From positions 1 to 64,000 of the forward strand of contig LNDS01000037.1 of assembly GCA_001464835.1 (NCBI GenBank): a stretch of 64,000 nucleotides of DNA. The letters run 5' to 3'. The notes under the pieces were generated by a model. The model had not been told where the DNA came from and searched no databases. It saw nothing but the letters and a program-made list of their open reading frames with translations. Positions 8,781 through 17,711 of the stretch are shown piece after piece (position 1 is the first letter of the stretch; each line of letters opens with the position of its first letter). The translations under genes and the position numbers were made by a program. The DNA is from Rhizobiales bacterium Ga0077525 (lineage in GTDB: Bacteria; Pseudomonadota; Alphaproteobacteria; Rhizobiales; Xanthobacteraceae).

Positions 8781-9434
8781 TTACTCGTAGTTTTCGTCGT
8801 CGTCCGGAACGCCGGCGCCGGCGCGCTGCGGCGCTCCGCTCGGGCGTTGCAGGAAGGCCGGGTGCTGGCCCGGTTCGCCATGTTCGCGCGGGCGCGCCGG
8901 GCGTTCCGAGGGATCGCGGCCGATCTTGTTGCGCAAGGTGATGATGTCGGTGAACACGTCGGCCTGGCGGCGCAGTTCGTCGGCGACCATCGGCGGCTGG
9001 GTGGTGACGGTCGAGATCACGGTGACGCGGACGCCCTTGCGCTGCACGGCTTCGACCAGCGAACGGAAATCGCCGTCGCCGGAGAACAGCACCATGTGGT
9101 CGATGGTGCCGGCGATCTCCATGGCATCGACGGCGAGTTCGATGTCCATGTTGCCCTTGACCTTGCGGCGCCCGGTCTGGTCGACGAATTCCTTGGTCGC
9201 CTTGGTGACGACCGCATAGCCGTTGTAGTCGAGCCAGTCGATCAACGGACGGATCGAGGAATATTCCTGATCCTCGATCACCGCGGTGTAATAGAACGCG
9301 CGCAGCAAATAGCCGCGCGACTGGAACTCACCGAGCAGTTTCTTGTAGTCGATGTCGAAGCCGAGCGACTTGGCGGTCGCGTAGAGATTGGCGCCATCGA
9401 TAAACAGGGCAATTTTTTCGCCGGGCACGGTCAT
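8781..9434 (-). CDS. NYN-domain (LabA/DUF88) protein, putative ribonuclease
   Basis: A 217-residue protein with a PIN-like NYN domain spanning about 5-160. Conserved acidic residues lie in ALFIDGANLY, in KGNMDIELAVDAM and in LFSGDGDFRSLVEAV, the pattern of metal-dependent nucleases. The tail after 175 is Pro/Arg/Gly-rich and probably disordered. The target RNA is unknown. It is the first gene of a two-gene minus-strand unit with a uracil-DNA glycosylase and is divergent from rpoZ. Confidence 0.85.
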   Translation of the reverse strand: MTVPGEKIALFIDGANLYATAKSLGFDIDYKKLLGEFQSRGYLLRAFYYTAVIEDQEYSSIRPLIDWLDYNGYAVVTKATKEFVDQTGRRKVKGNMDIELAVDAMEIAGTIDHMVLFSGDGDFRSLVEAVQRKGVRVTVISTVTTQPPMVADELRRQADVFTDIITLRNKIGRDPSERPARPREHGEPGQHPAFLQRPSGAPQRAGAGVPDDDENYE

Positions 9435-9751
9435 GTTTGGTCTCTCACAATTGTCGCAAGCTTTTAGCGAAGACGTTCCGGATATTGCACAGCTTCGCGC
9501 GCGAGATGCACGAAGGCTTGCAGTATTGGAAGTTTAATTTGAGCCCTAGAGGCACCTTCAATAAATTCAGTACCTACACAGATCGCGCCAATACCGTTAA
9601 TCCCCGTCCGGCCGGCCCGATTGTGGTCGAATTTGTTCGCTAACACCCGGTTACGGCTAAACCAAGACAAAAATGCTTGAATTTCCGTCCGGCAGGGGAT
9701 AGGTACCGGATGTTCTCAGGACATAGTTCCACCTAAAGGAGTGACGAGCCG
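9435..9751. other. Divergent promoter region of the NYN gene and rpoZ
   Basis: About 317 bases, visibly less GC-rich than the flanking genes. It should hold promoters for both directions. A strong AAAGGAG ribosome site lies 11 bases before the rpoZ start. A short open frame inside has no family features. No riboswitch or RNA gene was recognised. Confidence 0.6.
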
Positions 9752-10141
9752 ATGGCCCGTGTCACCGTAGAAGATTGCATCGACAAGGTTGAAAACCGCT
9801 TCGATCTCGTGCTGCTGGCGAGCCACCGGGCGCGCATGATTTCGTCCGGCGCGCAGATCACCATCGACCGCGACAACGACAAGAATCCGGTCGTGTCGCT
9901 GCGCGAAATCGCGGAAACCACCGTGTCGCCGGGCGATCTCAAGGAAGATCTGATCCACTCCTTGCAGAAATACGTCGAGGTCGACGAGCCCGAGCCGGAA
10001 GTGCCGCTGATCGGCGCCGGCGGAGTCGATTCGGACGATGCGGACGTCGTGACTTCCGACCGCATGACCGAGGAAGAGCTGCTGAAGGGCCTCGAAGGCC
10101 TGGCGCCGCCGGAAGAAGTGCCGGAAGAGGACGCCGAGTAG
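9752..10141 (+). CDS. rpoZ: RNA polymerase omega subunit
   Basis: A 129-residue subunit that stabilises the beta' subunit of RNA polymerase. The start [20 protein letters not shown] is the classic omega signature, followed by [10 protein letters not shown] and an acidic extended tail ([22 protein letters not shown]) common in alphaproteobacteria. It stands next to rsh, an association also known in enterobacteria (rpoZ-spoT). An intrinsic terminator follows at 10183-10211, so most rpoZ transcripts probably end before rsh. Confidence 0.96.
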   Translation: MARVTVEDCIDKVENRFDLVLLASHRARMISSGAQITIDRDNDKNPVVSLREIAETTVSPGDLKEDLIHSLQKYVEVDEPEPEVPLIGAGGVDSDDADVVTSDRMTEEELLKGLEGLAPPEEVPEEDAE

Positions 10142-10182
10142 GCGCAAAGCGCCGGCAACGCCGGCCGCATAAATTTGAGATA

Positions 10183-10211
10183 AAGGCCTGGCAACGTGCC
10201 GGGCCTTTTTT
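10183..10211 (+). terminator. Rho-independent terminator after rpoZ
   Basis: An 11-bp stem, AAGGCCTGGCA with TGCCGGGCCTT (one wobble pair), has a three-base loop and runs into TTTTTT. It lies about 40 bases after the rpoZ stop. Confidence 0.85.
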
Positions 10212-10337
10212 GTGCCCGCGCTTTTTATTAAGCAGAGCGGTAACCCCTTGCGACCATCTTGGTATGACGTGATATCTAATGGTGGTTGCGGCGCCAGCGC
10301 CGGTCTGGCCGTTTTTTCGGTATGAGGCAATTCCGAC

Positions 10338-12683
10338 ATGGTGCGCACGCGCCCCGATCTTCCGCGCATGCAGAAGCAGGCCCTGACCCGGGCTCCGCTC
10401 GAACGTCCTGTCAACGGATCGGCGCAAGTATCTGAAAAACCTTCACAATCTAGTCAGAGTATCCGCAAGCCGCAAATGATGCGGCAATACGATCTGATCG
10501 AGCGGGTGAAGGCCTACAACCCGAATACCAACGAGGCCTTGCTCAACCGCGCCTATGTCTACGCCATGAAGGCCCATGGCGACCAAAGGCGCGCCTCGGG
10601 CGACCCGTATTTCTCGCACCCGATCGAAGTCGCGGCGATTCTCACCGACCTCAAATTGGACGACTCGACGATTGCCGCCGCGCTTTTGCATGACACCATT
10701 GAGGATACCGCGGCCACCCGCGCCGAGATCGACCAGCTTTTCGGGCCCGATATCGGCGTTCTGGTCGAGGGCCTGACCAAGCTGAAAAAGCTCGACCTGG
10801 TCACCAAGGAAGCCAAGCAGGCCGAGAACCTGCGCAAGCTTTTGCTGGCGATTGCCGACGACGTCCGCGTGCTTTTGGTCAAACTCGCCGACCGTCTGCA
10901 CAACATGCGCACCATCGATTACATGCCGCGTGAATCGCGCAAGCGCACCGCCGAGGAGACGCTGGAAATCTATGCGCCGCTCGCCGGCCGCATGGGCATG
11001 CACGAGATGCGCGAGGAACTCGACGACCTGGCATTCCGGGAGCTGTATCCGGACGCCTATCAGGTCGTGACGGCCCGACTGGCGGCGCTCGCCGACCGCA
11101 ACGTCCAACTGATCGCCGAGATTGAGCAGCAACTGACCAAGAAGCTCGCCGACCGCGGCATCCAGGCCCGCGTGACGGGCCGCGCCAAGCGCGCCTATTC
11201 GATCTGGCGCAAGATGGAGCGCAAGTCGGTCGGTTTTGAGCAGCTGTCCGACATTTTCGGTTTCCGCGTCGTCGTGAACACAACGGCCGATTGCTACCAG
11301 GCCCTCGGCATCGTGCACACAACATGGCCGATGGTGCCGGGCCGCTTCAAGGATTACATCTCGACGCCGAAGGCCAACGAGTATCATTCGCTGCACACGA
11401 CGGTGATCGGTCCTGGCAAGCAGCGTGTCGAGTTGCAGATCCGCACTGTCGAGATGCACGAGATCGCCGAATACGGCATTGCCGCGCATGCGCTCTACAA
11501 GGATGGCGTCGGCTCGCCGACCGAATTATTGTCGCGTGAATCGACGGCTTACGCCTGGCTGCGCCGCACGATTGAATCGCTGGCCGACGGCTCCAACCCT
11601 GAAGAATTCCTCGAACACACCAAGCTTGAGCTGTTCCACGACCAGGTGTTCTGCTTCACGCCCAAGGGCAAGCTGATCGCGCTGCCGCGCAAGGCGACGC
11701 CGATCGACTTCGCCTATGCGGTGCATACCGACGTCGGCAACACCGCGGTCGGCTGCAAGATCAACGGCAAGATCGCGCCGCTGACCTCCGAGCTCGTCAA
11801 TGGCGACGAAGTCGAAATCCTGGTGTCGAAGGCGCAACTGGCGCCGCCGGCGGCGTGGGAGTCGATCGTCGTCACCGGCAAGGCGCGCGCGGCGATCAGG
11901 CGCGCGACGCGCTCCGCGGTGCGTGTTCAGTACGCGGGTCTCGGACGGCGCATCGTCGAGCGGTTATTCCAGCGCGCCAAGATGGTCTATTCGGACGAGA
12001 AATTGACCGGCGCTTTGCCGCGGCTGGCGCGCGCCTCGGTGGAAGAGGTGATGGCCGCGGTCGGCCGCGGTGAATTGAAGGCGTCCGACGTCGCCCGCGC
12101 CATGTATCCCGATTACAAGGAAGAGCGCGCCGCCGCGATGGCGGTCAAGCCGAAGGCGGAAAGCGGCTGGTTCGGCCTGAAAAAGCTGACCTCGGTGAAG
12201 TTCAAGGTGCCGGGCGACGAGAAAGTCGGACCGGCGATCCCAATCCGCGGCATCAATGGCGATCTGCCGGTGCGCTTTGCGCCCGATGGCGGCGCCGTGC
12301 CGGGCGACCGCATCGTCGGCATCGTGTCGCCGGGCGAGGGCATTACGATCTACCCGATCCAGTCGGCATCACTCGCCAAATTCGAGGACACGCCCGAACG
12401 CTGGCTCGACGTGCGCTGGGATTCCGAGGAGAGCGTGCCGCGCCGTTTTCCGGCGCGCATCGCGGTGCAATCGGCGAACGAGCCGGGCTCGCTGGCGCAG
12501 ATTACGCAGGTCATTGCCGAGCATGACGGCAATATCGACAACATCAACATGGCGCGCCGCGCGCCGGACTTCACCGATCTGACCATCGATCTTGAGGTCT
12601 ATGACCTCAAGCATCTCACCGATATCATCGCGCAACTGCGGGCCAAGCCCATGGTGGCGAAGGTGGAGCGGGTGAATGGCTAG
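10338..12683 (+). CDS. rsh: Bifunctional (p)ppGpp synthetase/hydrolase
   Basis: Makes and degrades (p)ppGpp in the stringent response. The 781-residue protein contains in order an HD hydrolase domain (His94, His118/Asp119, and ED at 122-123), a synthetase domain ([16 protein letters not shown], then FGFRVVV), a TGS domain ([20 protein letters not shown]) and a C-terminal ACT domain from about 705. The intact HD motif shows that it can hydrolyse as well as synthesise. ATG 10338 is used; an internal ATG at 10476 gives the length of many homologues and is a real alternative. The end overlaps pdxJ by eight bases. Confidence 0.95.
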   Translation: MVRTRPDLPRMQKQALTRAPLERPVNGSAQVSEKPSQSSQSIRKPQMMRQYDLIERVKAYNPNTNEALLNRAYVYAMKAHGDQRRASGDPYFSHPIEVAAILTDLKLDDSTIAAALLHDTIEDTAATRAEIDQLFGPDIGVLVEGLTKLKKLDLVTKEAKQAENLRKLLLAIADDVRVLLVKLADRLHNMRTIDYMPRESRKRTAEETLEIYAPLAGRMGMHEMREELDDLAFRELYPDAYQVVTARLAALADRNVQLIAEIEQQLTKKLADRGIQARVTGRAKRAYSIWRKMERKSVGFEQLSDIFGFRVVVNTTADCYQALGIVHTTWPMVPGRFKDYISTPKANEYHSLHTTVIGPGKQRVELQIRTVEMHEIAEYGIAAHALYKDGVGSPTELLSRESTAYAWLRRTIESLADGSNPEEFLEHTKLELFHDQVFCFTPKGKLIALPRKATPIDFAYAVHTDVGNTAVGCKINGKIAPLTSELVNGDEVEILVSKAQLAPPAAWESIVVTGKARAAIRRATRSAVRVQYAGLGRRIVERLFQRAKMVYSDEKLTGALPRLARASVEEVMAAVGRGELKASDVARAMYPDYKEERAAAMAVKPKAESGWFGLKKLTSVKFKVPGDEKVGPAIPIRGINGDLPVRFAPDGGAVPGDRIVGIVSPGEGITIYPIQSASLAKFEDTPERWLDVRWDSEESVPRRFPARIAVQSANEPGSLAQITQVIAEHDGNIDNINMARRAPDFTDLTIDLEVYDLKHLTDIIAQLRAKPMVAKVERVNG

Positions 12684-13431
12684 TTCAATTCGCTTGGGCG
12701 TCAACATCGATCACGTCGCCACTGTGCGCAATGCGCGCGGCGGACTGCTGCCCGATCCGGTGCGCGCGGCCAAGCTCGCCATTGCCGCGGGCGCCGACGG
12801 CATCACCGCGCATTTGCGCGAAGACCGGCGCCATATCCGCGACGACGACATTGCACGGCTGAAAGCCGAAATCGACAGACCGCTGAATTTCGAAATGGCG
12901 GCGACCGAGGAAATGCTCGGCATAGCCCTCAAGACAAAGCCGCATGCCTGCTGCCTGGTGCCGGAGAAGCGGTCCGAGCGCACCACCGAAGGCGGCCTCG
13001 ACGCCGCCGGTCAACAGGCGGCGCTGAAGCCTGTCATCCATGCGCTCAAGCATGCCGGCATCCGCGTCTCGCTGTTCATCGCCGCGCAACCGTCCCAGAT
13101 CGAAGCGGCGGCGGCGCTTGGCGCCGATATTGTCGAAATACACACCGGCGCCTGGTGCGACGCGCTGGCTGAGGCCAGGGCGGCGCAGGCCGAGGCCGAA
13201 TGGAAGCAGATCGTTTCAGGAGCGGCTTTGGCCGCAAGCCTCGGCCTTGAAGTGCATGCCGGCCACGGCCTCGATTATGCCAGCGCCGAGGAGATCGCGT
13301 CGCTGCCGCAAATCGTCGAACTCAATATCGGTCACTTCCTCATTGGCGAGGCGATCTTCGAGGGTCTGTCCGAGACCGTGAAAATCATGCGCGCGGCCAT
13401 GGCGCGCGGACGTGGTTCGATCAAACCATGA
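12676..13431 (+). CDS. pdxJ: Pyridoxine 5'-phosphate synthase
   Basis: Condenses 1-deoxyxylulose 5-phosphate with 3-amino-2-oxopropyl phosphate to give pyridoxine 5'-phosphate, the last ring-forming step of the DXP-dependent vitamin B6 route. The 251-residue TIM-barrel protein shows [18 protein letters not shown] at the start, [10 protein letters not shown], and the closing GHGLDY and [10 protein letters not shown] motifs. The ATG overlaps the end of rsh and its own stop overlaps the acpS start (ATGA), indicating translational coupling. Confidence 0.97.
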   Translation: MASSIRLGVNIDHVATVRNARGGLLPDPVRAAKLAIAAGADGITAHLREDRRHIRDDDIARLKAEIDRPLNFEMAATEEMLGIALKTKPHACCLVPEKRSERTTEGGLDAAGQQAALKPVIHALKHAGIRVSLFIAAQPSQIEAAAALGADIVEIHTGAWCDALAEARAAQAEAEWKQIVSGAALAASLGLEVHAGHGLDYASAEEIASLPQIVELNIGHFLIGEAIFEGLSETVKIMRAAMARGRGSIKP

Positions 13432-13853
13432 TGATTGGATTGGGCTCCGACCTCTGCGACGCGCGCCGCATCGCCAAAACCCTCGAACGCTACGGCGATC
13501 GTTTCATCAACCGCATCTTCACGCCGGCCGAGCGGGCCAAGGCCGAGCGCCGCACCAACGCCACCGAGACCTACGCCAAGCGCTTCGCTGCCAAGGAGGC
13601 CTGCGCCAAGGCGCTCGGCACCGGCATGCGCGCCGGCGTGTTCTGGCGCGACATGGGCGTGGTCAATCTGCCGTCCGGGCGGCCGACCATGAAGTTGACC
13701 GGCGGGGCGCTCAAGCGGCTGCAATCGATGCTCCCGCCGGGCCATGAAGCCCGTATCGACGTGTCGCTGACCGACGAGGGGCCGCTCGCCCAGGCCATCG
13801 TCATCATCACTGCCGTGCCGTTGGCCGCCGCGGCGCCGGCAAAAGCGGATTAA
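13428..13853 (+). CDS. acpS: Holo-[acyl-carrier-protein] synthase
   Basis: Transfers 4'-phosphopantetheine from CoA to the acyl carrier protein, activating fatty-acid synthesis. The 141-residue protein has the Mg-binding Asp8 in GLGSDLC and the conserved Glu in [14 protein letters not shown]. The start sits in an ATGA overlap with pdxJ. The C-terminal 15 residues are Ala-rich. It belongs to the rsh-pdxJ-acpS-lepB-rnc-era-recO cluster conserved in alphaproteobacteria. Confidence 0.96.
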   Translation: MMIGLGSDLCDARRIAKTLERYGDRFINRIFTPAERAKAERRTNATETYAKRFAAKEACAKALGTGMRAGVFWRDMGVVNLPSGRPTMKLTGGALKRLQSMLPPGHEARIDVSLTDEGPLAQAIVIITAVPLAAAAPAKAD

Positions 13854-13981
13854 ACCCTGCCGGGACAAAGACTTATACAATAGTAACGCCGATCTTCATT
13901 GCACGGCGCAGACTCTCCCGCTACAAGACCGGCGGGGCGGCGATGTCGGTCTTTGGACGACATTTCAGGATCGAAAGGCCG

Positions 13982-14737
13982 ATGAGCGTGACATCCGGTA
14001 CCAAGCGGAAAGAGGGCGGCGTCGGCGAGACCGTCCGCGTTATTTTCCATGCATTGATCATCGCTCTGGTGATCCGCACGTTTCTGTTTCAGCCGTTCAA
14101 TATTCCCTCCGGCTCGATGAAGGCGACGCTGCTGGTCGGCGATTACCTGTTCGTCTCGAAGTATTCCTACGGCTACAGCCAGTATTCGCTGCCAATGTCG
14201 CCGCCGATTTTCTCCGGCCGCATTCCCGGCGGCTTCATGCCGGAGCGTGGCGATGTCGTCGTCTTCCGCCTGCCCAAGGACACCTCGACCGATTACATCA
14301 AGCGCGTGATCGGGCTGCCCGGCGACAAGATCCAGGTGACCGACGGCGTCATCTCGATCAACGGCGTGCCGGTGAAGCGCGAACGTATCGCCGACTTCAT
14401 CGAAACCGAAGAGGGCGCGCCGGACGCGCCGGTCAAGCGCTATAAGGACACGCTGCCGAATGGCGTTTCGTACGAGACGCTCGATCTGGTCGAAAACGGC
14501 TTTGCCGACAACACGCAGGTCTACACCGTGCCGGCCGATCATTACTTCATGATGGGCGACAACCGCGACAACTCGACCGACAGCCGCTTCAGTCAGGTCG
14601 GCTTCGTGCCGTTCGAGAACATCGTCGGCAAAGCGCAGATCATTTTCTTCTCGGTCTATGAAGGCGAACGCGCCTGGCAGTTCTGGCGTTGGCCGTTCGC
14701 TGTGCGCTGGAACAGGTTGTTCACGATTGTCCGATGA
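13982..14737 (+). CDS. lepB: Signal peptidase I
   Basis: Cleaves signal peptides from exported proteins at the outer face of the inner membrane. The 251-residue protein has one N-terminal membrane segment (about 20-38), catalytic Ser45 in IPSGSMKATL, general base Lys107 in DYIKRVIGLPGD, and the late GDNRDNSTDSR box. ATG 13982 (MSVTSG) was chosen because homologues begin there; an in-frame ATG at 13943 would add 13 residues. The stop overlaps the rnc start by four bases. Confidence 0.95.
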   Translation: MSVTSGTKRKEGGVGETVRVIFHALIIALVIRTFLFQPFNIPSGSMKATLLVGDYLFVSKYSYGYSQYSLPMSPPIFSGRIPGGFMPERGDVVVFRLPKDTSTDYIKRVIGLPGDKIQVTDGVISINGVPVKRERIADFIETEEGAPDAPVKRYKDTLPNGVSYETLDLVENGFADNTQVYTVPADHYFMMGDNRDNSTDSRFSQVGFVPFENIVGKAQIIFFSVYEGERAWQFWRWPFAVRWNRLFTIVR

Positions 14738-15456
14738 GCCGTAGTAAGGTCAAAGACCGCGCCGCGCTCGAGGAACGGATCGGCTACAGCTTCTCCGACA
14801 AGCTGTTGCTGGAGCGCGCCTTGACGCATATCTCGGCGATTGCCGGCGGGCCGCAGAACCGCGTTTCCAGTTACCAGCGTCTCGAATTTCTCGGCGATCA
14901 TGTGCTCGGCCTGGTGATTTCCGATATGCTGTACCGCGCCTTCCCGAAGGCGAACGAAGGCGAGTTGTCGCGGCGTCTCGCCGATCTGGTGCGCAAGGAA
15001 ACCTGCGCCGAGGTCGGCCGCGCGATGGATTTGGGTCCCGCGCTGCGCCTCGGCAATTCGGAATCGCATGCCGGCGGGCGGCTGCGCACGACCATTCTGG
15101 CCGATGCCTGTGAAGGCCTTGTCGGCGCTGTGTTCATCGACGGCGGTTATGCCGCGGCCGATGCCCTGGTGTCGAAGTTCTGGAAAGAGCGCATGATCGC
15201 CACGGTGAAGCCGTTGCGCGACGCCAAGACCATGTTGCAGGAGTGGGCGCAGGCGCGGGGCCTGCCGACGCCGGTCTACAAGGAACTGGCGCGCACCGGC
15301 CCGCATCACGACCCGGTGTTCAAGGTCGCGGTGGTGCTGCCGGACCGGCCGCAGGCCGAAGGCTCGGGTGCTTCGAAACGGGCCGCGGAACAGGCGGCGG
15401 CTCTTGCTATGCTGACCAGCGTTGGCGTGAAAGCGGATAAAATTGATGCCCGATAA
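14734..15456 (+). CDS. rnc: Ribonuclease III
   Basis: Cleaves double-stranded RNA in rRNA and mRNA maturation. The 240-residue protein has an N-terminal RNase III domain with the signature RLEFLGDHVLG (near 49-59) and catalytic Asp/Glu in ADACEGLVGAVFIDGG, followed by a C-terminal double-stranded-RNA-binding domain (MLQEWAQARGLPTPVY onward). The start ATG 14734 lies within an ATGA overlap with lepB. The 3' end overlaps era by 11 bases, the same coupling known from other proteobacteria. Confidence 0.96.
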   Translation: MSRSKVKDRAALEERIGYSFSDKLLLERALTHISAIAGGPQNRVSSYQRLEFLGDHVLGLVISDMLYRAFPKANEGELSRRLADLVRKETCAEVGRAMDLGPALRLGNSESHAGGRLRTTILADACEGLVGAVFIDGGYAAADALVSKFWKERMIATVKPLRDAKTMLQEWAQARGLPTPVYKELARTGPHHDPVFKVAVVLPDRPQAEGSGASKRAAEQAAALAMLTSVGVKADKIDAR

Positions 15457-16384
15457 AAGTGCTGACGAGCTGCGAATGCCTACCGGGACAGACACCCGCT
15501 GCGGCTTCGTCGCGCTGATCGGCGCGCCCAATGCCGGCAAGTCGACGCTGCTGAATGCGCTGGTCGGCTCCAAGGTGACCATCGTCTCGCACAAGGTTCA
15601 GACGACGCGTGCGCTCATTCGCGGCATCGCCGTCGAAGACAAGTCGCAGATCATCTTCGTCGACACGCCGGGCATCTTCGCGCCCAAGCGAAGACTTGAC
15701 CGCGCCATGGTGACGACCGCCTGGAGCGGCGCACATGAGGCCGATCTGGTTGGCGTCATGATCGACGCCCGCAAGGGCATCGACGAAGAGGCGGAATCCT
15801 TGCTGGAGCGGCTTGCCGAGGTGAAGACGCGTAAGATCCTGATCCTCAACAAGATCGATCTCGTTCAGCGCGACAAGCTTTTGACCTTGACCAAGGTCGC
15901 CAACGAGAAGGCCAAGTTCGAAGCCACCTTCATGATTTCGGCGATGACCGGCGATGGCGTCCACGACCTCAAGACGTGGCTGGCCGAGCGCATGCCGCTC
16001 GGGCCCTGGCTCTATCCGCCCGACCAGATGTCGGACGCGCCGATGCGGCAACTGGCGGCCGAAATCACCCGCGAGAAACTGTTCGAGCGGCTGCATCAGG
16101 AATTGCCGTATCACTCGACGGTCGAGACCGAGAGCTGGAAGGAATTGCGCAACGGCGAAACCCGCATCGAGCAGACGATCTATGTCGAGCGCGAAAGCCA
16201 GCGGAAGATCGTCATCGGCAAAGGCGGGCAGACCCTAAAGGCGATCGGCGAAAGCGCGCGGCGCGAGATTGTCGATATCGTCGAGCACAAGGTGCACCTG
16301 TTCCTGTTTGTGAAGGTGCGCGAGGGCTGGGGCGATGAACCGGAGCGCTACCGCGCCATGGGGCTGGAGTTTCCCAAGGAGTAG
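15446..16384 (+). CDS. era: GTPase Era
   Basis: Essential GTPase that binds 16S rRNA near its 3' end and assists 30S maturation. In the 312-residue protein the G1 loop GAPNAGKS is at 26-33, G3 DTPG near 75 and G4 NKID near 135. The C-terminal KH domain contains GKGGQTLKAIG. ATG 15446 overlaps the end of rnc; an internal ATG 30 bases later is possible. recO follows after 37 bases. Confidence 0.95.
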   Translation: MPDKSADELRMPTGTDTRCGFVALIGAPNAGKSTLLNALVGSKVTIVSHKVQTTRALIRGIAVEDKSQIIFVDTPGIFAPKRRLDRAMVTTAWSGAHEADLVGVMIDARKGIDEEAESLLERLAEVKTRKILILNKIDLVQRDKLLTLTKVANEKAKFEATFMISAMTGDGVHDLKTWLAERMPLGPWLYPPDQMSDAPMRQLAAEITREKLFERLHQELPYHSTVETESWKELRNGETRIEQTIYVERESQRKIVIGKGGQTLKAIGESARREIVDIVEHKVHLFLFVKVREGWGDEPERYRAMGLEFPKE

Positions 16385-16421
16385 GGCGCTCATTGCCGCG
16401 CGATTCTGCTAGACTGATTCC

Positions 16422-17156
16422 ATGCAATGGACCGATGAAGGCATCGTGATCGGCGTCCGACGGCACGGGGAGGCGAGCGCCATACTCGAGTTGATGACGC
16501 GCGAGCATGGCCGCCATCTCGGCATGGTGCGCGGCGGATTCGGCACACGCATGAAGCCGATCCTGCAAACCGGCAATTCCGTCAGCGCGTCGTGGCGGGC
16601 GCGGCTCGACGAGCATCTCGGCAATTACACGGTCGAGCCGATGCGGCAGCGCGCGTCGAACTTCTTCGGCGCCTCGCATGCCATTTACGGCGTGACGCAT
16701 CTGGCGGCCTTGATGCGGCTTTTGCCGGAGCGCGACCCGCATGAAGGACTATTCAATATCTTCGAGCAGATATTGGACCGGCTGGAGGACGCGGTCTGGG
16801 CTGCGCCCATGGTGGCGCGTTTCGAATTGCAGATATTGTCGGAACTTGGCTTCGGCCTCGATCTCGAACAATGCGCGGCCACGGGCGAAACCGGCGATCT
16901 GATTTACGTCTCGCCGAAATCGGGACGCGCGGTGTCGCGCTCGGCCGGCGCGCCCTATGCCGACCGCATGTTGCGCCTGCCGGCTTTCATGCGCGATGGC
17001 GAAGGCGAGCCGTCCGGCCGCGATCTCGATGACGGCTTTGCGCTGACCGGATTTTTCCTGTCGCGCCATGTGCTGGAGCCGCGCGGCCAGGTCTTCGCCG
17101 AGGAGCGCATGCATTTCCTCGCCGCGTTGAACCGCGCGCTGCCGCAGGTCGCCTGA
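16422..17156 (+). CDS. recO: DNA repair protein RecO
   Basis: RecFOR-pathway mediator that loads RecA on single-stranded DNA and anneals strands. The 244-residue protein begins with the OB-fold pattern [15 protein letters not shown] and continues with the family patterns [18 protein letters not shown] and [10 protein letters not shown], then an all-helical C-terminal part ([20 protein letters not shown]). It is the last gene of the rsh-recO cluster. A hairpin at 17179-17205 follows. Confidence 0.93.
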   Translation: MQWTDEGIVIGVRRHGEASAILELMTREHGRHLGMVRGGFGTRMKPILQTGNSVSASWRARLDEHLGNYTVEPMRQRASNFFGASHAIYGVTHLAALMRLLPERDPHEGLFNIFEQILDRLEDAVWAAPMVARFELQILSELGFGLDLEQCAATGETGDLIYVSPKSGRAVSRSAGAPYADRMLRLPAFMRDGEGEPSGRDLDDGFALTGFFLSRHVLEPRGQVFAEERMHFLAALNRALPQVA

Positions 17157-17170
17157 TCGTGCAGGCTCGC

Positions 17171-17205
17171 AAAACAAAACCGGCCCGGCTTTTGGCCGGA
17201 CCGGT
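17171..17205 (-). terminator. Terminator of the small secreted-peptide gene
   Basis: On the minus strand an 11-bp stem (17205-17195 with 17189-17179, one wobble pair) is followed by TTTGTTTT. It lies about 20 bases beyond the stop of the minus-strand gene at 17227. It may also slow plus-strand transcription leaving recO, although no T run exists in that direction. Confidence 0.75.
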
Positions 17206-17226
17206 TCTAGAGAGACGCGAAGCCGT

Positions 17227-17469
17227 CTAGCGGCGGCAGACGCGTTCGATGTGGCAGCGGCGGCCATACGGCCCGCGGCGGCAGACCTGCACCGAACGGC
17301 AGTGCGGGCGGCGCCAGCGGCGATCACGCCGGTAGTACTGGGCGTCCTGAAGCAGGGTGGCTTCCAGGGCGATCGACGACAGGCCCGAGATCGGGGCGGC
17401 GTTCGCCGCCGGGACGCCGGCCAGACCGATGCCGAGGCCCATGAGAGCCGACAGAATAATCATGCGCAT
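17227..17469 (-). CDS. Small secreted Arg/Cys-rich protein, unknown function
   Basis: Predicted 80-residue precursor. The first 24 or so residues form a signal peptide (MRMIILSALMGLGIGLAG, then PAANA). The mature part is short and strongly basic, with four Cys and many Arg (RRDRRWRRPHC, then CRRGPYGRRC). The ATG at 17469 lies eight bases after GGAAGG, better spaced than the ATG two codons upstream. It has its own intrinsic terminator. I recognise no family; similar small Arg-rich exported proteins are common in Bradyrhizobium relatives. Confidence 0.7.
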   Translation of the reverse strand: MRMIILSALMGLGIGLAGVPAANAAPISGLSSIALEATLLQDAQYYRRDRRWRRPHCRSVQVCRRGPYGRRCHIERVCRR

Positions 17470-17711
17470 GTGCATTTCCTTCCAGTTACCGGTTGAGCCG
17501 TTTTTTGGATCGGGACTGATCCATCGGACTCATAGACCGCATTCGTTGCCGTGCAATCTATTCGATGACCGGTTGGCGGCGGGACCGGTCGGCGCAAGGG
17601 CTAACGTCAAGGGCCCTGCTAAGTTCACAAGATAGTTGGAGAAATCGGAAGATTTGCTGGCCGGCGCGTTCATCGCTTGTTCATCCTCGATCGGCGCAGT
17701 AGCACTCCCAC

